A DNA stretch of 64,000 nt from Actinoalloteichus fjordicus (GTDB taxonomy: Bacteria; Actinomycetota; Actinomycetes; Mycobacteriales; Pseudonocardiaceae): positions 2,542,001-2,606,000 of the forward strand of contig NZ_CP016076.1 in the NCBI RefSeq assembly GCF_001941625.1, given 5' to 3'. The notes below the pieces were generated by a model, which saw only the letters and a list, made by a program, of their open reading frames with translations, was not told the origin of the DNA and ran no database searches. How positions within the stretch are numbered: position 1 is the stretch's first letter; every line of letters starts with the position of its first letter. Both the position numbers and the translations under genes were made by a program. Shown in pieces: positions 25,363-34,148 of the stretch.

Positions 25363-26835
25363 GTGACGGAGAACAAGCGGGCCGAGCCCGCCGAGCGGGG
25401 TTTCTTCGGTCATCCGCGCGGGCTGGCGACGCTGTTCTTCACTGAGATGTGGGAGCGATTCTCATTTTATGGGATGAGAGCGATTCTGGCGTTCTACCTC
25501 TATCGCTCGGTGACCGAGGGCGGCCTCGGCGTGGACCAGGCCACCGCGCTGGCGCTGGTGGCGGCCTACGGCTCCGCCGTCTACATGGCAAGCGTCGTCG
25601 GCGCCTGGGTGGCGGATCGCCTCCTGGGCACTCAGCGATCGGTGCTCTACGGCGGCATCCTGATCATGATCGGCCACCTCGTGCTTGCGCTGGTCCCCGG
25701 GCTCGCGGGCGTCGGATCGGGGCTCAGCCTGATCATCGTCGGGACGGGCCTGCTGAAGTCGAACGTCTCCGCGATCGTCGGGACCCTCTACGGCCCGGCC
25801 GACGAGCGACGTGACGCAGGCTTCTCGATCTTCTACATGGGCATCAACCTGGGCAGCTTCCTCGCCCCGCTGCTCACCTCGTTGGCTGCGGAGCGGGTCG
25901 ACTTCCACCTCGGCTTCGGGCTCGCGGCGGCGGGCATGGCGCTCGGGCTCCTGCAGTACGTGCTGGGCAGGCGGCATCTCGGCGAGGAGGGGCGGCGACC
26001 GAGCAACCCGCTCACGGCGGTCGATCGACGCAGGCTCGTCGCCAGGGTCGGCCCGCCCCTCGCGGTCGCGGTCGTCGTCGTGCTGTTCATCCTGTTCACC
26101 GGCCGCTTCACCATGACGGGGCTCGTCGCCGTGCTGAGCCTGCTCTCGGTGCTGCTGCCGATCGTCTACTTCACGGTGATCCTGTGCAGCCGCATCACCC
26201 CGGTCGAACGGGATCGAGTGCTCGCCTTCATCCCGCTCTTCCTCACCAGCGTCGTCTTCTGGATGCTCTTCGAGCAGCAGGCCACCGTGATCGCCGCCTT
26301 CGCCGACAGCAGGGTGAACCTCTCCCTCGGCGGGTTCGACATCCCGCCGGGCTGGTTCCAGTCGGTGAATCCGGTGGCGATCATCCTGCTCGCCCCGGTG
26401 TTCGCCACGGTGTGGACGCGGCTGGGCGATCGCCAGCCCGGCACCCCGCGCAAGTTCGCGGGCGGAGTCTTCTTCGTCGGACTGTCGTTCCTGGTGATGA
26501 TGGTGGCGAGCACCACGGGGGACGGCGCCGAGGTCGCGCCGCTCTGGCCCGCCGTGGCGCTGGTCGTGATGACCTGCGGAGAGCTGATGCTCTCTCCGGT
26601 GGGGCTGTCGGTCAGCACCAAGCTCGCGCCTGCCGCCTTCTCTGCGCAGATGGTCGGCCTGTTCTTCCTCTCGCTCGCCGCGGGCTCCGGCATCGGAGCC
26701 CAGATCGTCGGTCTCTACTCGCCGGACACCGAACTGCTGTACTTCGGCGTCCTCGGCGGACTGGCCGTGCTGCTCGGGGTCCTGCTCGCCGTCAGCACCC
26801 CGATCATCCGCAGGCGGATGCACGGCGTCCGGTGA
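25363..26835 (+). CDS. POT-family proton-dependent peptide transporter
   Basis: A membrane protein of 490 aa of the PTR2/POT family, which imports di- and tripeptides with protons. The N-terminal signature FFTEMWERFSFYGMRAIL (ExxER-type proton-coupling motif, about residues 25-42) and the PTR2 signature FYMGINLGSFLAPLL (about 161-175) are both clear. About a dozen or more hydrophobic segments follow, and the FEQQ motif is seen near residue 305. GTG 25363 is preferred since GGGGAG (25353-25358) precedes it; the earlier in-frame GTG 25351 lies within that site. It converges on acnR, 21 bp away. The name dtpT would be plausible but is not proven. Confidence 0.88.
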   Translation: MTENKRAEPAERGFFGHPRGLATLFFTEMWERFSFYGMRAILAFYLYRSVTEGGLGVDQATALALVAAYGSAVYMASVVGAWVADRLLGTQRSVLYGGILIMIGHLVLALVPGLAGVGSGLSLIIVGTGLLKSNVSAIVGTLYGPADERRDAGFSIFYMGINLGSFLAPLLTSLAAERVDFHLGFGLAAAGMALGLLQYVLGRRHLGEEGRRPSNPLTAVDRRRLVARVGPPLAVAVVVVLFILFTGRFTMTGLVAVLSLLSVLLPIVYFTVILCSRITPVERDRVLAFIPLFLTSVVFWMLFEQQATVIAAFADSRVNLSLGGFDIPPGWFQSVNPVAIILLAPVFATVWTRLGDRQPGTPRKFAGGVFFVGLSFLVMMVASTTGDGAEVAPLWPAVALVVMTCGELMLSPVGLSVSTKLAPAAFSAQMVGLFFLSLAAGSGIGAQIVGLYSPDTELLYFGVLGGLAVLLGVLLAVSTPIIRRRMHGVR

Positions 26836-26856
26836 CTCGGCCCCGCTCCCGTCGAC

Positions 26857-27453
26857 TCACTCGGTCGCCCGGTGGCGACGGACGGACTCCTCCACCAGGT
26901 CCAGCACCGGCCCCATCGCCTCGGCGGACAGGCCCTTGGCCAGGTGAGACACCAGGCCCTCGAGGACCAGCTCCAGGTACGCGGTGAGCACGTCCACCTC
27001 GACGTCGTCACGAAGCTTGCCCGCCGCGTGCTGCCGAGACAGTCGCGCCCGCGTCGCCGCCGTCAGTTCCTGCGACCGTTCGGCCCAGCGCGCTCGGAAC
27101 TCGTGGTCGGTGCGCAGCCGCCGGGAGACCTCCAGGCGCGTGCCAAGCCAGTAGGCCGGGTGATCGGGCTCCTCTGCGCCCGCAGGCACCGCGATGAGGT
27201 CTCGCATCACCTGCACCAGCCCCTGCTCGGCCACCACCTCGGCCATCCGATGGGCGTCGTCCTCGGCCAATGCCAGGAACAACGACTCCTTGTCACGGAA
27301 GTGGTGGAAGATGGCGCCCCGCGACAGACCGGTGGCCTCTTCGAGACGCCGGACGGTGGCGCCCTCGTACCCGTGCCGGGTGAAGCACGTCCGCGAGCCG
27401 TCCAGGATCTGGCGTCGGCGGGCGTCGAGATGATCTTGGGTGACGCGTGGCAT
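26857..27453 (-). CDS. acnR: TetR-family repressor AcnR
   Basis: A TetR-type repressor of 198 aa. The N-terminal DNA-binding domain (residues 1-60: MPRVTQDHLDARRRQIL, CFTRHGYEGATVRRLEEATGLSRGAIFHHF) continues into DKESLFLALAEDDA, a signature shared with Corynebacterium AcnR and mycobacterial Rv1474c, which repress aconitase. ATG 27453 gives this N-terminus; the longer open frame upstream is rejected. In relatives acnR is next to acn, but here about 11 kb of inserted genes separate them, although an AcnR-type operator is still present at the acn promoter. It is divergent from egtA, with a 12-bp ACGT palindrome between them. Confidence 0.87.
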   Translation of the reverse strand: MPRVTQDHLDARRRQILDGSRTCFTRHGYEGATVRRLEEATGLSRGAIFHHFRDKESLFLALAEDDAHRMAEVVAEQGLVQVMRDLIAVPAGAEEPDHPAYWLGTRLEVSRRLRTDHEFRARWAERSQELTAATRARLSRQHAAGKLRDDVEVDVLTAYLELVLEGLVSHLAKGLSAEAMGPVLDLVEESVRRHRATE

Positions 27454-27490
27454 GGGGAGATCGTCGCAGTGCTCCCGAGGAAAATCCAAC

Positions 27491-27502
27491 ACGTACGTAC
27501 GT
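27491..27502. promoter_or_regulatory. ACGTACGTACGT palindrome between acnR and egtA
   Basis: Three ACGT units in a row form a perfect 12-bp palindrome 38 nt upstream of the acnR start and 94 nt before egtA. Such sequence is unusual at this GC content. It differs from the CAGnAC-N4-GTnCTG AcnR consensus. Confidence 0.35.
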
Positions 27503-27595
27503 CTTGGGTGTCCATTGGTACGGACGGGCGATGAATCTGCGACGCGCCCCGCACGGGAGTAGCGTCGAGACTCCCGAACAGGCTGAGGTGAGGGC

Positions 27596-28843
27596 ATGAC
27601 GCTGTCGCAGAGTCCGCCGTCGGAGGCCGTGGGCGCGGCCCGGATTCGCAGTCGCGTGGAGGCGGAAGCCTACGTGGCGTCGGTCTGCTTCAAACACGGG
27701 CCGCCAGCATTGGCAGGCGTCGAACTCGAATGGACCGTTCACCACCGCGCCGACCCGCGCCGCCCCCTCGACCTGCGGGAGCTGGCCTCGGCACTGGGCG
27801 CACACGCCCCCACCACCCTCGTTCCGGACAGTCCGCATCTCCCACTGCCCAGCGGCTCGGCGGTCACCGTCGAGCCGGGCGGCCAGGTCGAGATCTCCTG
27901 TCTTCCCCAACGCAGTCCGCGCCGCCTCGTCGAGATCGTCGACGGCGACATCGCGTTGCTGGTCGATCTCCTCGGCAGCCGAGACCTCCGACTGGGAACC
28001 CGCGGCATCGACCCGTGGCGTTCCCCGACGCGACTGCTGCACACCCCCCGCTACGACGCCATGGAGCGAGCCTTCGATCGGATCGGGCCCGGCGGGAAGA
28101 CCATGATGTGCAACACGGCAGGGCTTCAGGTCTGCCTTGACGCGGGCGAGGTCGAGCAGGCCCCACTGCGCTGGTCCGCGCTGCACGCGCTCGGCCCGGT
28201 GTTCATCGCCGCCTTCGCCAACTCCCGGCAGGCCGAGGGAGTCGCGGGAAGCTGGGCCTCGGCGCGGATGAGGTCGCTGTTCGCCACCGACCCGATCCGT
28301 GTCCGGCCGGGCCGTCCGGACGGCGACCCGGCCGGGGCCTGGGCCCGGCGGACGCTGGACACTCCGGCGATCTGTGTCCGTCGCGCCGACGGCCCCTGGG
28401 ACGTTGCCGTGCCCGTGCGGTTCGCCGACTGGATCGCCGGTTCGCTGGCGCCGCCGCCCAGCCTCGATGATCTCGACTATCACCTCACCACACTGTTCCC
28501 CCCGGTACGCCCGCGCGGGTACCTGGAGGTGCGGTACCTGGACACGCAGGCGGGGCAGGCCTGGGTCGTGCCCGCTCTGCTGCTCATCGCGTTGTTCGCC
28601 CGGCCGGAGACGGTGGCGCGGGCGGCAGAGCTGGCCGCCCCGGTCGCCCGCCGCTGGGTGCCCGCAGCGCGGGACGGGCTGGCCGATCCGCCGTTGGCCC
28701 GAGCGGTCCCGAAGCTGCTGGACCTGGGCTGCGCCGCGCTGAGCGGGCTCGACCTGCCCGCCGACCTGCTCGCCGAGATCGTCGAGGTCGCTCAGCGACG
28801 CGCGGTGGGGGCGGCACTGGACTTCGGAGAGGACGGGGCATGA
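27596..28843 (+). CDS. egtA: Ergothioneine pathway glutamate-cysteine ligase EgtA
   Basis: A glutamate-cysteine ligase of 415 aa that makes gamma-glutamylcysteine, the thiol donor used by EgtB. Family features include GVELEWTVH (about residues 41-49) with the catalytic acidic residues, TVEPGGQVEISCLPQ (about 97-111) and MMCNTAGLQVCLD (about 167-179). ATG 27596 is set by GAGGTGAGGG. A TAGCGT (27560-27565) just upstream is a plausible -10 without a clear -35. It starts the egtABCD operon and overlaps egtB by 4 bp. Presence of EgtA means the host uses the actinobacterial rather than the EgtA-independent fungal-type route. Confidence 0.93.
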   Translation: MTLSQSPPSEAVGAARIRSRVEAEAYVASVCFKHGPPALAGVELEWTVHHRADPRRPLDLRELASALGAHAPTTLVPDSPHLPLPSGSAVTVEPGGQVEISCLPQRSPRRLVEIVDGDIALLVDLLGSRDLRLGTRGIDPWRSPTRLLHTPRYDAMERAFDRIGPGGKTMMCNTAGLQVCLDAGEVEQAPLRWSALHALGPVFIAAFANSRQAEGVAGSWASARMRSLFATDPIRVRPGRPDGDPAGAWARRTLDTPAICVRRADGPWDVAVPVRFADWIAGSLAPPPSLDDLDYHLTTLFPPVRPRGYLEVRYLDTQAGQAWVVPALLLIALFARPETVARAAELAAPVARRWVPAARDGLADPPLARAVPKLLDLGCAALSGLDLPADLLAEIVEVAQRRAVGAALDFGEDGA

Positions 28844-30180
28844 CGACGACGGACTTCTTCACCACGGGCGAGGACGTCCTGCGTGCGGCGATCGCGGCCG
28901 AACTCGACCGCACCCGACGACGGAGCCTCGCGCTGACCGACAGCGTCGACGACGCCGACCTCACCCGCCAGCACTCGCCGCTGATGTCCCCGCTTGTGTG
29001 GGACCTCGCCCACATCGGCAATCAGGAGGAGCTCTGGCTCGTTCGCGACGTGGGCGGCCTCGTCCCGCTCCGCAGCGACATCGACGAGCTGTACGACGCC
29101 TTCCAACATGCCAGGGCGGATCGTCCGGCACTGCCGCTGCTGAGCCCCGCGGAGGCACGGGGCTATGTGCGCGGCGTTCGGGAGAAGACACTGGACGTGC
29201 TGGACCGCACGCCGCTGCGCGGCCGACGGCTGGTGGCCGACGGATTCGCCTTCGGCATGATCGTCCAGCACGAGCAGCAGCACGACGAGACGATGCTGGC
29301 CACCCATCAGCTCCGTACAGGCGAGCCGGTGCTGCACGCCCCGGCGCCGCCGCCGTCGATCCTCCCGCCCACGGCGCGCGAGGTCCTCATTCCCGGCGGC
29401 CCCTTCACCATGGGCACCGACTCCGACCCGTGGGCACTGGACAACGAACGGCCCGCGCACACCGTGCTGGTGGACTCCTTCTATCTCGACGCTGCTCCCG
29501 TGACCAACGCCGCCTACGCCGAGTTCATCGCCGAGGGCGGCTATGACCGTCGGGAGTGGTGGACCGAGGCGGGCTGGGCCCATCGGCAGCAGGCCGAGCT
29601 GCGGGCGCCGTTGTTCTGGGAACGCGACTCCGACGGCACCTGGTGGCGTCGCCGCTTCGGGGTGACCGAGCCGGTGCCCGCCGAGGAGCCGGTCGTCCAC
29701 GTCTGCCTGCACGAGGCCGAGGCCTATGCCCGCTGGGCCGGTCGGCGGCTGCCCACCGAGGCGGAGTGGGAGAAGGCCGCTCGGCACGATCCCGTCACCG
29801 GGCGATCCCGGCGCTATCCGTGGGGCGACGAGGCACCGACCGAGCACCACGCCAATCTCGGCCAGCGCCACCTGAGCCCGGCACCCGTCGGCGCGTATCC
29901 CCAGGGCACCACCCCGGCCGGGGTGCACCAGCTCGTCGGCGACGTCTGGGAATGGACGTCCTCGACCTTCACCGCTCATCCCGGCTTCGCTGCCTTCCCC
30001 TATCGCGAGTACTCCGAGGTGTTCCTCGACGGCGGATATCAGGTGCTGCGCGGTGGTTCCTTCGGCACGGACACGTCGATGGCGCGCGCCTCCTTCCGCA
30101 ACTGGGACCATCCGATCCGCAGGCAGATCTTCGCGGGCTTCCGATGCGCCAGGGACGCCGCACGGGCGGAGCGATCCTGA
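28840..30180 (+). CDS. egtB: Ergothioneine sulfoxide synthase EgtB
   Basis: A non-haem iron enzyme of 446 aa that joins gamma-glutamylcysteine to hercynine with O2, forming the sulfoxide. The N-terminal DinB-like domain holds the iron triad: His58 in LAHIGNQEE, and His144 and His148 in QHEQQHDE. The C-terminal formylglycine-generating-enzyme-like (sulfatase-modifying) domain covers about residues 185-440 (EVLIPGGPFTMGT, LPTEAEWEKAAR, VWEWTSSTF, GFRCARD). ATG 28840 overlaps the egtA stop (ATGA), and its own stop directly abuts egtC GTG. Confidence 0.95.
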   Translation: MTTTDFFTTGEDVLRAAIAAELDRTRRRSLALTDSVDDADLTRQHSPLMSPLVWDLAHIGNQEELWLVRDVGGLVPLRSDIDELYDAFQHARADRPALPLLSPAEARGYVRGVREKTLDVLDRTPLRGRRLVADGFAFGMIVQHEQQHDETMLATHQLRTGEPVLHAPAPPPSILPPTAREVLIPGGPFTMGTDSDPWALDNERPAHTVLVDSFYLDAAPVTNAAYAEFIAEGGYDRREWWTEAGWAHRQQAELRAPLFWERDSDGTWWRRRFGVTEPVPAEEPVVHVCLHEAEAYARWAGRRLPTEAEWEKAARHDPVTGRSRRYPWGDEAPTEHHANLGQRHLSPAPVGAYPQGTTPAGVHQLVGDVWEWTSSTFTAHPGFAAFPYREYSEVFLDGGYQVLRGGSFGTDTSMARASFRNWDHPIRRQIFAGFRCARDAARAERS

Positions 30181-31131
30181 GTGTGTCGTCATCTGGCTTA
30201 TCTCGGCCCGCCCGTGTCCTTGGCCGAGTTGATGTTCGACGGTGCCAACTCCCTGGCACGGCAGGCCTGGGCGCCGACGATGATGCGCCAAGGCGGCACC
30301 GTCAACGTGGACGGCTTCGGGGTCGGCTGGTTTCCCACCGTCCCGGCGAAGCCGGGCGCAGCGGGTGTTGTGCCGGCGGAGCCGGGCGCAGCGGGTGTTG
30401 TGCCGGCGGAGCCGGGCGCAGCAGAGACCGTCCCGGCGAAGCCGGGCGCAGCAGAGACCGCCCGCGCGAAGGAGTGTGCAGGGGAGACCGTCGCGGCGGA
30501 GGCAGGCACGGCGCCTGTCGCTCGCCCGGTCGACTCGCCGCTGCGCTATCGGCGTACCGGGCCCGTCTGGAACGACCACGGCTTCGCCGAGATCGCCACG
30601 GTGGTCCGGACGGGAGCCGCCATGGCCGCCGTCCGCTCGGCGACCGTCGGGATGCCGATCAGCGAGGAGGCCTGCGCGCCCTTCCGGCACGGCCCGCTGC
30701 TGTTCAGTCACAACGGAGTGCTGCCAGGCTGGCCCGGCTGCGCGACGGGGCTCGTCGAGGGGCTGTCCCCTGCGGCGCTGCTGACGGCGAGGGCCACGGA
30801 CTCCGCACTGCTGTGGGTTCTGCTGCGTGCCAGACTCGATGCGGGCCAAGCCCCTGCCGACGCGGTGCGCGACCTGGTCGGCGAGGTGGGCGCCTCGGTA
30901 CCGGGGGCGCGGCTGAACCTGCTGCTCACCGATGGTGTGACGGTCATCGCCACCACCTGGACGCACTCGCTCTTCGTGCAGCACGCTCCCGGTCGCCTCG
31001 TGGTGGCCTCCGAGCCGCTGGACGAGGACGAGGGCTGGGCCGAAGTGCCGGACGCACGACTGCTCGTCGCCACCCGTGACGGGGTCGAGATCACGCCGAT
31101 ACACCCGATATCGGTGCCATCGAGAGGATGA
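30181..31131 (+). CDS. egtC: Ergothioneine amidohydrolase EgtC with repeat insert
   Basis: A class II glutamine-amidotransferase-like hydrolase of 316 aa that removes glutamate from the gamma-glutamyl hercynyl-sulfoxide intermediate. Cys2 after the initiator Met is the catalytic nucleophile (MCRHLAYLG), and NVDGFGVGW, AAVRSATVGMPI and LLFSHNGVLPG are family blocks. Typical EgtC proteins are about 230-260 aa. The extra length lies at about residues 54-113, where six consecutive 10-residue repeats are inserted between GVGWF and RYRRTGPVWND. The GTG start directly follows the egtB stop (TGA-GTG) and the end overlaps egtD (ATGA). Confidence 0.93.
   Translation: MCRHLAYLGPPVSLAELMFDGANSLARQAWAPTMMRQGGTVNVDGFGVGWFPTVPAKPGAAGVVPAEPGAAGVVPAEPGAAETVPAKPGAAETARAKECAGETVAAEAGTAPVARPVDSPLRYRRTGPVWNDHGFAEIATVVRTGAAMAAVRSATVGMPISEEACAPFRHGPLLFSHNGVLPGWPGCATGLVEGLSPAALLTARATDSALLWVLLRARLDAGQAPADAVRDLVGEVGASVPGARLNLLLTDGVTVIATTWTHSLFVQHAPGRLVVASEPLDEDEGWAEVPDARLLVATRDGVEITPIHPISVPSRG
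30340..30519 (+). repeat. Six 30-bp tandem repeats inside egtC
   Basis: In-frame units of 30 bp encode VPAKPGAAGV, VPAEPGAAGV, VPAEPGAAET, VPAKPGAAET, ARAKECAGET and VAAEAGTAPV. The first four are nearly identical in DNA and the last two have decayed. The result is an Ala/Pro/Gly-rich, probably disordered loop, compatible with recent slippage expansion. Confidence 0.9.
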
Positions 31132-32105
31132 CCGTGAACATTCCGCACATCGACGTACACCTCGACGAGGCCGCGGCGGCAGGCGGCCTGCGCGCCGAGG
31201 TCGCCGAGGGCCTGACCGCTGCCGAGCGCAGGCTCTCCTCGATGTGGCTGTACGACGCGCGGGGCAGCGAGCTCTTCGAGGAGATCACCCGGCTGCCGGA
31301 CTACTACCCGACGCGCTCCGAGCGCGCCGCGTTGCAGGGTGCGGCGATGGACATCGCCGAGATCGTCGTGGCGGACACGCTGATCGAGCTGGGCTCCGGA
31401 GCCGCGGAGAAGACCCGGCTGCTGCTCGACGCCATGGGAAAACAGGGCGCGCTGCGGCGTTTCGTGCCCTTCGACGTCTCGACGACCGCGTTGCGGGAGT
31501 CGGCCTCGGAGATCGCCGCCGACTATCCCGATCTCGAGGTGCACGGGATCGTCGGCGACTTCACGCGCCACCTGGGCACCCTGCCCGACGGTGAACGACG
31601 GCTTCTCGCGTTTCTCGGCGGCACGATCGGCAACCTGCTGCCCGCCGAGCGGTCGGCCTTCCTGACCGAGGCCAGAGCGGTGCTGCGTCCGGGCGAGTGG
31701 CTGCTGCTGGGCACCGATCTCGTGAAGCCGACCAAGACCCTGATCGCGGCCTATGACGACCCGCAGGGAGTGACGGCCGAGTTCAACCGCAACGTGCTGC
31801 GGGTGCTCAACCGCGAGCTGGACGCCGATTTCGATCTCGGGCTCTTCGCTCACGTCGCGCACTGGGACCCGGACCAGGAGTGGATCGAGATGCGCCTGCG
31901 GGCGACGGAGGCGTCCACCGTGCACATCGGAGCGCTGGACCTGACGATCGACTTCTCGGCGGGCGAGGAGATCCGGACCGAGGTGTCGGCCAAGTTCCGG
32001 CCCGACGGCGTGGCGGCCGAGCTGCGGGCCGCGGGATTCCGACTCCATCGACAGTGGACCGACCCGGCGGACCGGTTCGCGGTCAGCCTGGCCGAGGCGG
32101 AGTAG
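31128..32105 (+). CDS. egtD: Histidine N-alpha-methyltransferase EgtD
   Basis: A SAM-dependent methyltransferase of 325 aa that trimethylates histidine to hercynine, the committed step of ergothioneine synthesis. Family features: RRLSSMWLYDARGSELFEEI (about 34-53) with the DARGSELFE motif, PDYYPTRSE, the SAM-binding ELGSGAAEKTR (about 87-97), FLGGTIGNL, and ADFDLGLFAHVAHWD with conserved histidine-binding positions. ATG 31128 overlaps the egtC stop. No egtE (PLP C-S lyase) follows, as in many actinomycete clusters, so the last step must be encoded elsewhere. Confidence 0.95.
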   Translation: MTVNIPHIDVHLDEAAAAGGLRAEVAEGLTAAERRLSSMWLYDARGSELFEEITRLPDYYPTRSERAALQGAAMDIAEIVVADTLIELGSGAAEKTRLLLDAMGKQGALRRFVPFDVSTTALRESASEIAADYPDLEVHGIVGDFTRHLGTLPDGERRLLAFLGGTIGNLLPAERSAFLTEARAVLRPGEWLLLGTDLVKPTKTLIAAYDDPQGVTAEFNRNVLRVLNRELDADFDLGLFAHVAHWDPDQEWIEMRLRATEASTVHIGALDLTIDFSAGEEIRTEVSAKFRPDGVAAELRAAGFRLHRQWTDPADRFAVSLAEAE

Positions 32106-32130
32106 TCCTCCCCGCCGCCTGCCCTGCTGC

Positions 32131-32187
32131 CCCGCGACGGGCTCGGAGTCACCCGAGGACGGTGCAGGCTCCGAGCCCGTTCGCGGG
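32131..32187 (+). terminator. Long hairpin after egtD
   Basis: ACGGGCTCGGAG (32137-32148) and CTCCGAGCCCGT (32169-32180) are perfect complements, extended by CCCGCG / CGCGGG outside. It starts 26 nt after the egtD stop and is followed by a second, canonical terminator. Confidence 0.6.
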
Positions 32188-32200
32188 TCGGCGAACCGAG

Positions 32201-32224
32201 GCCTGCGGCGCGCCGCAGGCTTTT
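32201..32224 (+). terminator. Rho-independent terminator of egtABCD
   Basis: GCCTGCGGCGCGCCGCAGGC (32201-32220) is a 20-nt perfect self-complementary hairpin followed at once by TTTT. It ends the egt operon before the convergent HNH lipoprotein gene. Confidence 0.8.
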
Positions 32225-32346
32225 CGACGACGGGGCGCCGCAAGCCGCCTGCGGACGGCAGTCCCGAGCGCCGCTCGGCGGTTCTGGCGTGAGATGTCCT
32301 CCTCCCGCAGTGTCCTGCGGTGTCCCGCGGGCTTCGCGGCGAACGG

Positions 32347-33117
32347 TCAGCAGGTGGCGAGCATGCCCTCCAACGCGGCGGCCTCGTCCTCGGTGACGGT
32401 GAGTTCGTAGAGGTGCTTCACCGCGATCCAGTCCTCGGCGTAGACGCAGTGATACGACTCGGCGGGCGGCAGCCAGTCGGCCGGGGTCTGGTCGCCCTTC
32501 GAGCGGTTCGACGAGGCCGACACCGCGAGGAGCTGCGGCGAGTCCAGATCGTTGGCGAAGGCCTCCCGGCGGTCCTCGTCCCAGTCCGCGGCACCGCTGC
32601 GCCACGCGGCGGCCAGCGGCACCGTGTGATCGATGTCGAGATCGCCCGCCTCGGTGAACTCCTGGTCGTCGTACACGCTGATCCAGGTGCCCGACTGCGG
32701 CCGACACTGGTCGTCGGCGACGACGTCGGTGCCGTCGCGCTCCAGCACGACCTCGCGCGTGTTGCAGTTGTCGCCATGACTCGACCAGTGCGGGAAGCGC
32801 TCGCGGGAGTAGCCGGTCATCGGTCCCTCCGGCGCCACGGTGAGCTCGGCGAGCTGCCGTGGCGCGTCGGAGTCTCCGGTGCCCGCGCCGCCCTCGGTGT
32901 CCTGCCCGCCCGCATCGGCGGCGTCCTGGCCCGCCGACTCGGACACGGCCGGTTCGTCTAACGCGCTGGACAGGTCGGCGGCGATCTCGGAGCAGCCTGC
33001 CAGGGCGATCGACGCCGTCGCCAGCACTGCCGCGAGGCGGGACAGACCGCGCGGTGACCGGCGATGGAGGCGTTCCGGGTCCCGCAGCGCGGGGTGCGGG
33101 CGGGTGGCGTGCGTCAT
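32347..33117 (-). CDS. Secreted HNH-family (DUF1524-type) nuclease lipoprotein
   Basis: A protein of 256 aa with a signal peptide (hydrophobic core about residues 27-40) ending in a lipobox LAGC, so Cys42 is the probable lipid anchor. An acidic, low-complexity linker (about 50-85) leads to an HNH/DUF1524 domain: DIDHTVPLAAAW with the catalytic Asp-His, then LLAVSASSNRSKGD and ADWLPP. Four cysteines (C118, C137, C225, C256 by my count) may form disulfides outside the cell. ATG 33117 follows GAGGAAG. It is a single-gene unit convergent with egtD. A surface or extracellular DNase for nutrient use or defence is likely, but the substrate is not shown. Confidence 0.83.
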   Translation of the reverse strand: MTHATRPHPALRDPERLHRRSPRGLSRLAAVLATASIALAGCSEIAADLSSALDEPAVSESAGQDAADAGGQDTEGGAGTGDSDAPRQLAELTVAPEGPMTGYSRERFPHWSSHGDNCNTREVVLERDGTDVVADDQCRPQSGTWISVYDDQEFTEAGDLDIDHTVPLAAAWRSGAADWDEDRREAFANDLDSPQLLAVSASSNRSKGDQTPADWLPPAESYHCVYAEDWIAVKHLYELTVTEDEAAALEGMLATC

Positions 33118-33397
33118 GTCTTCCTCGCAGAACGTGAGTGCCGACGGATCGTCCGAGCCGGTGAGCCGCAGCCGATCGACGGCGGGTTCGGACCGTCTCG
33201 CCGCTGCTCATCCACGGGGAAACCCTAGTCGGTCGCGACCTGTTCGCGATCACCATAACGAGCGGAGAATCAGCGGCCACGCCGACGAACCCGTGACGGT
33301 GAGTAGCATCGCCCGCCGCGTCCGGCGGCCTGAGCGCGCCGTCGCTCCGCCTGGGCCGCAGGCCGGTCGTCCAGCCGAGTCACCGTGGTCGACGCCG

Positions 33398-33446
33398 ACC
33401 GTCGAGCGGGACCGTCGAGCGGGACCGTCGAGCGGGACCGTCGAGC
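33398..33446. repeat. 13-bp tandem repeat, about 3.8 copies
   Basis: ACCGTCGAGCGGG is repeated at 33398, 33411 and 33424, with a partial copy from 33437. Perfect copies in a non-coding spacer suggest recent slippage. Confidence 0.8.
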
Positions 33447-34148
33447 ACGATCGGTGAGCCCCGGCAGCGCGCTGCCGATTGCCGACACGGCCCGCCCCGC
33501 CTTCCTCCCCGCCTGCCTCCGCCGCGTTCCTTGGCGGCGACGGCGGCCCGCCACGACGAGGCATCGTGCGACGCACCGAATCGATTCGCTCGAGCCGAGC
33601 AGGCTACTAGTCGGGCAGGCTCGGGCGAGGGCGCACGATCGGTTCGGAGGCCGGTGGTCCTCGGCGCATGTTGGCGGGGATCGGGCTCCCGCGTGCGATC
33701 GGCGGCCCGGAGTTCGTCGCGCCTGCTCGGTCGTGGTGCCACGTCGTCACGCGCGTCGGGCAGCGTGCCTGCGGTGCGGTGCGAATGATTGCGAGGTCGA
33801 CTTCCTTTTCGGGAATTACCTGCACCGCTGATCGTTGGTTCTGTACTATGGTGACGGCAGGAGAGCCGAGTGGGCCTGGGGAGGCGCACGGTGTCGGTTC
33901 TTTCTGGGGAGCGGAACAATAGGGGGAATGACCATGAGCGAGCCTGCCTGACGGCTGATCCGCCGTGATTCACGGTGTGCCGATGTCACCGGTCGGGCCG
34001 CCGACGTGTGTCGGCGACTGCCGCCGAGCCGTGTCCTGGCAACCAGGGCAGGCTGCTGCCGGAATGCGCGGACGTCCTTGGTGTAGCTCGTCATCGCGGA
34101 TTCGGGCGAATCCGGCATGGTCCTGCCGTCGTCATTCTGACGGGGTGG

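Noticed and set aside
28792-31104. A leftward 770-codon open frame opposite egtB and egtC
   Set aside because: It is a shadow of the well-supported egt operon and includes the reverse reading of the egtC repeats.
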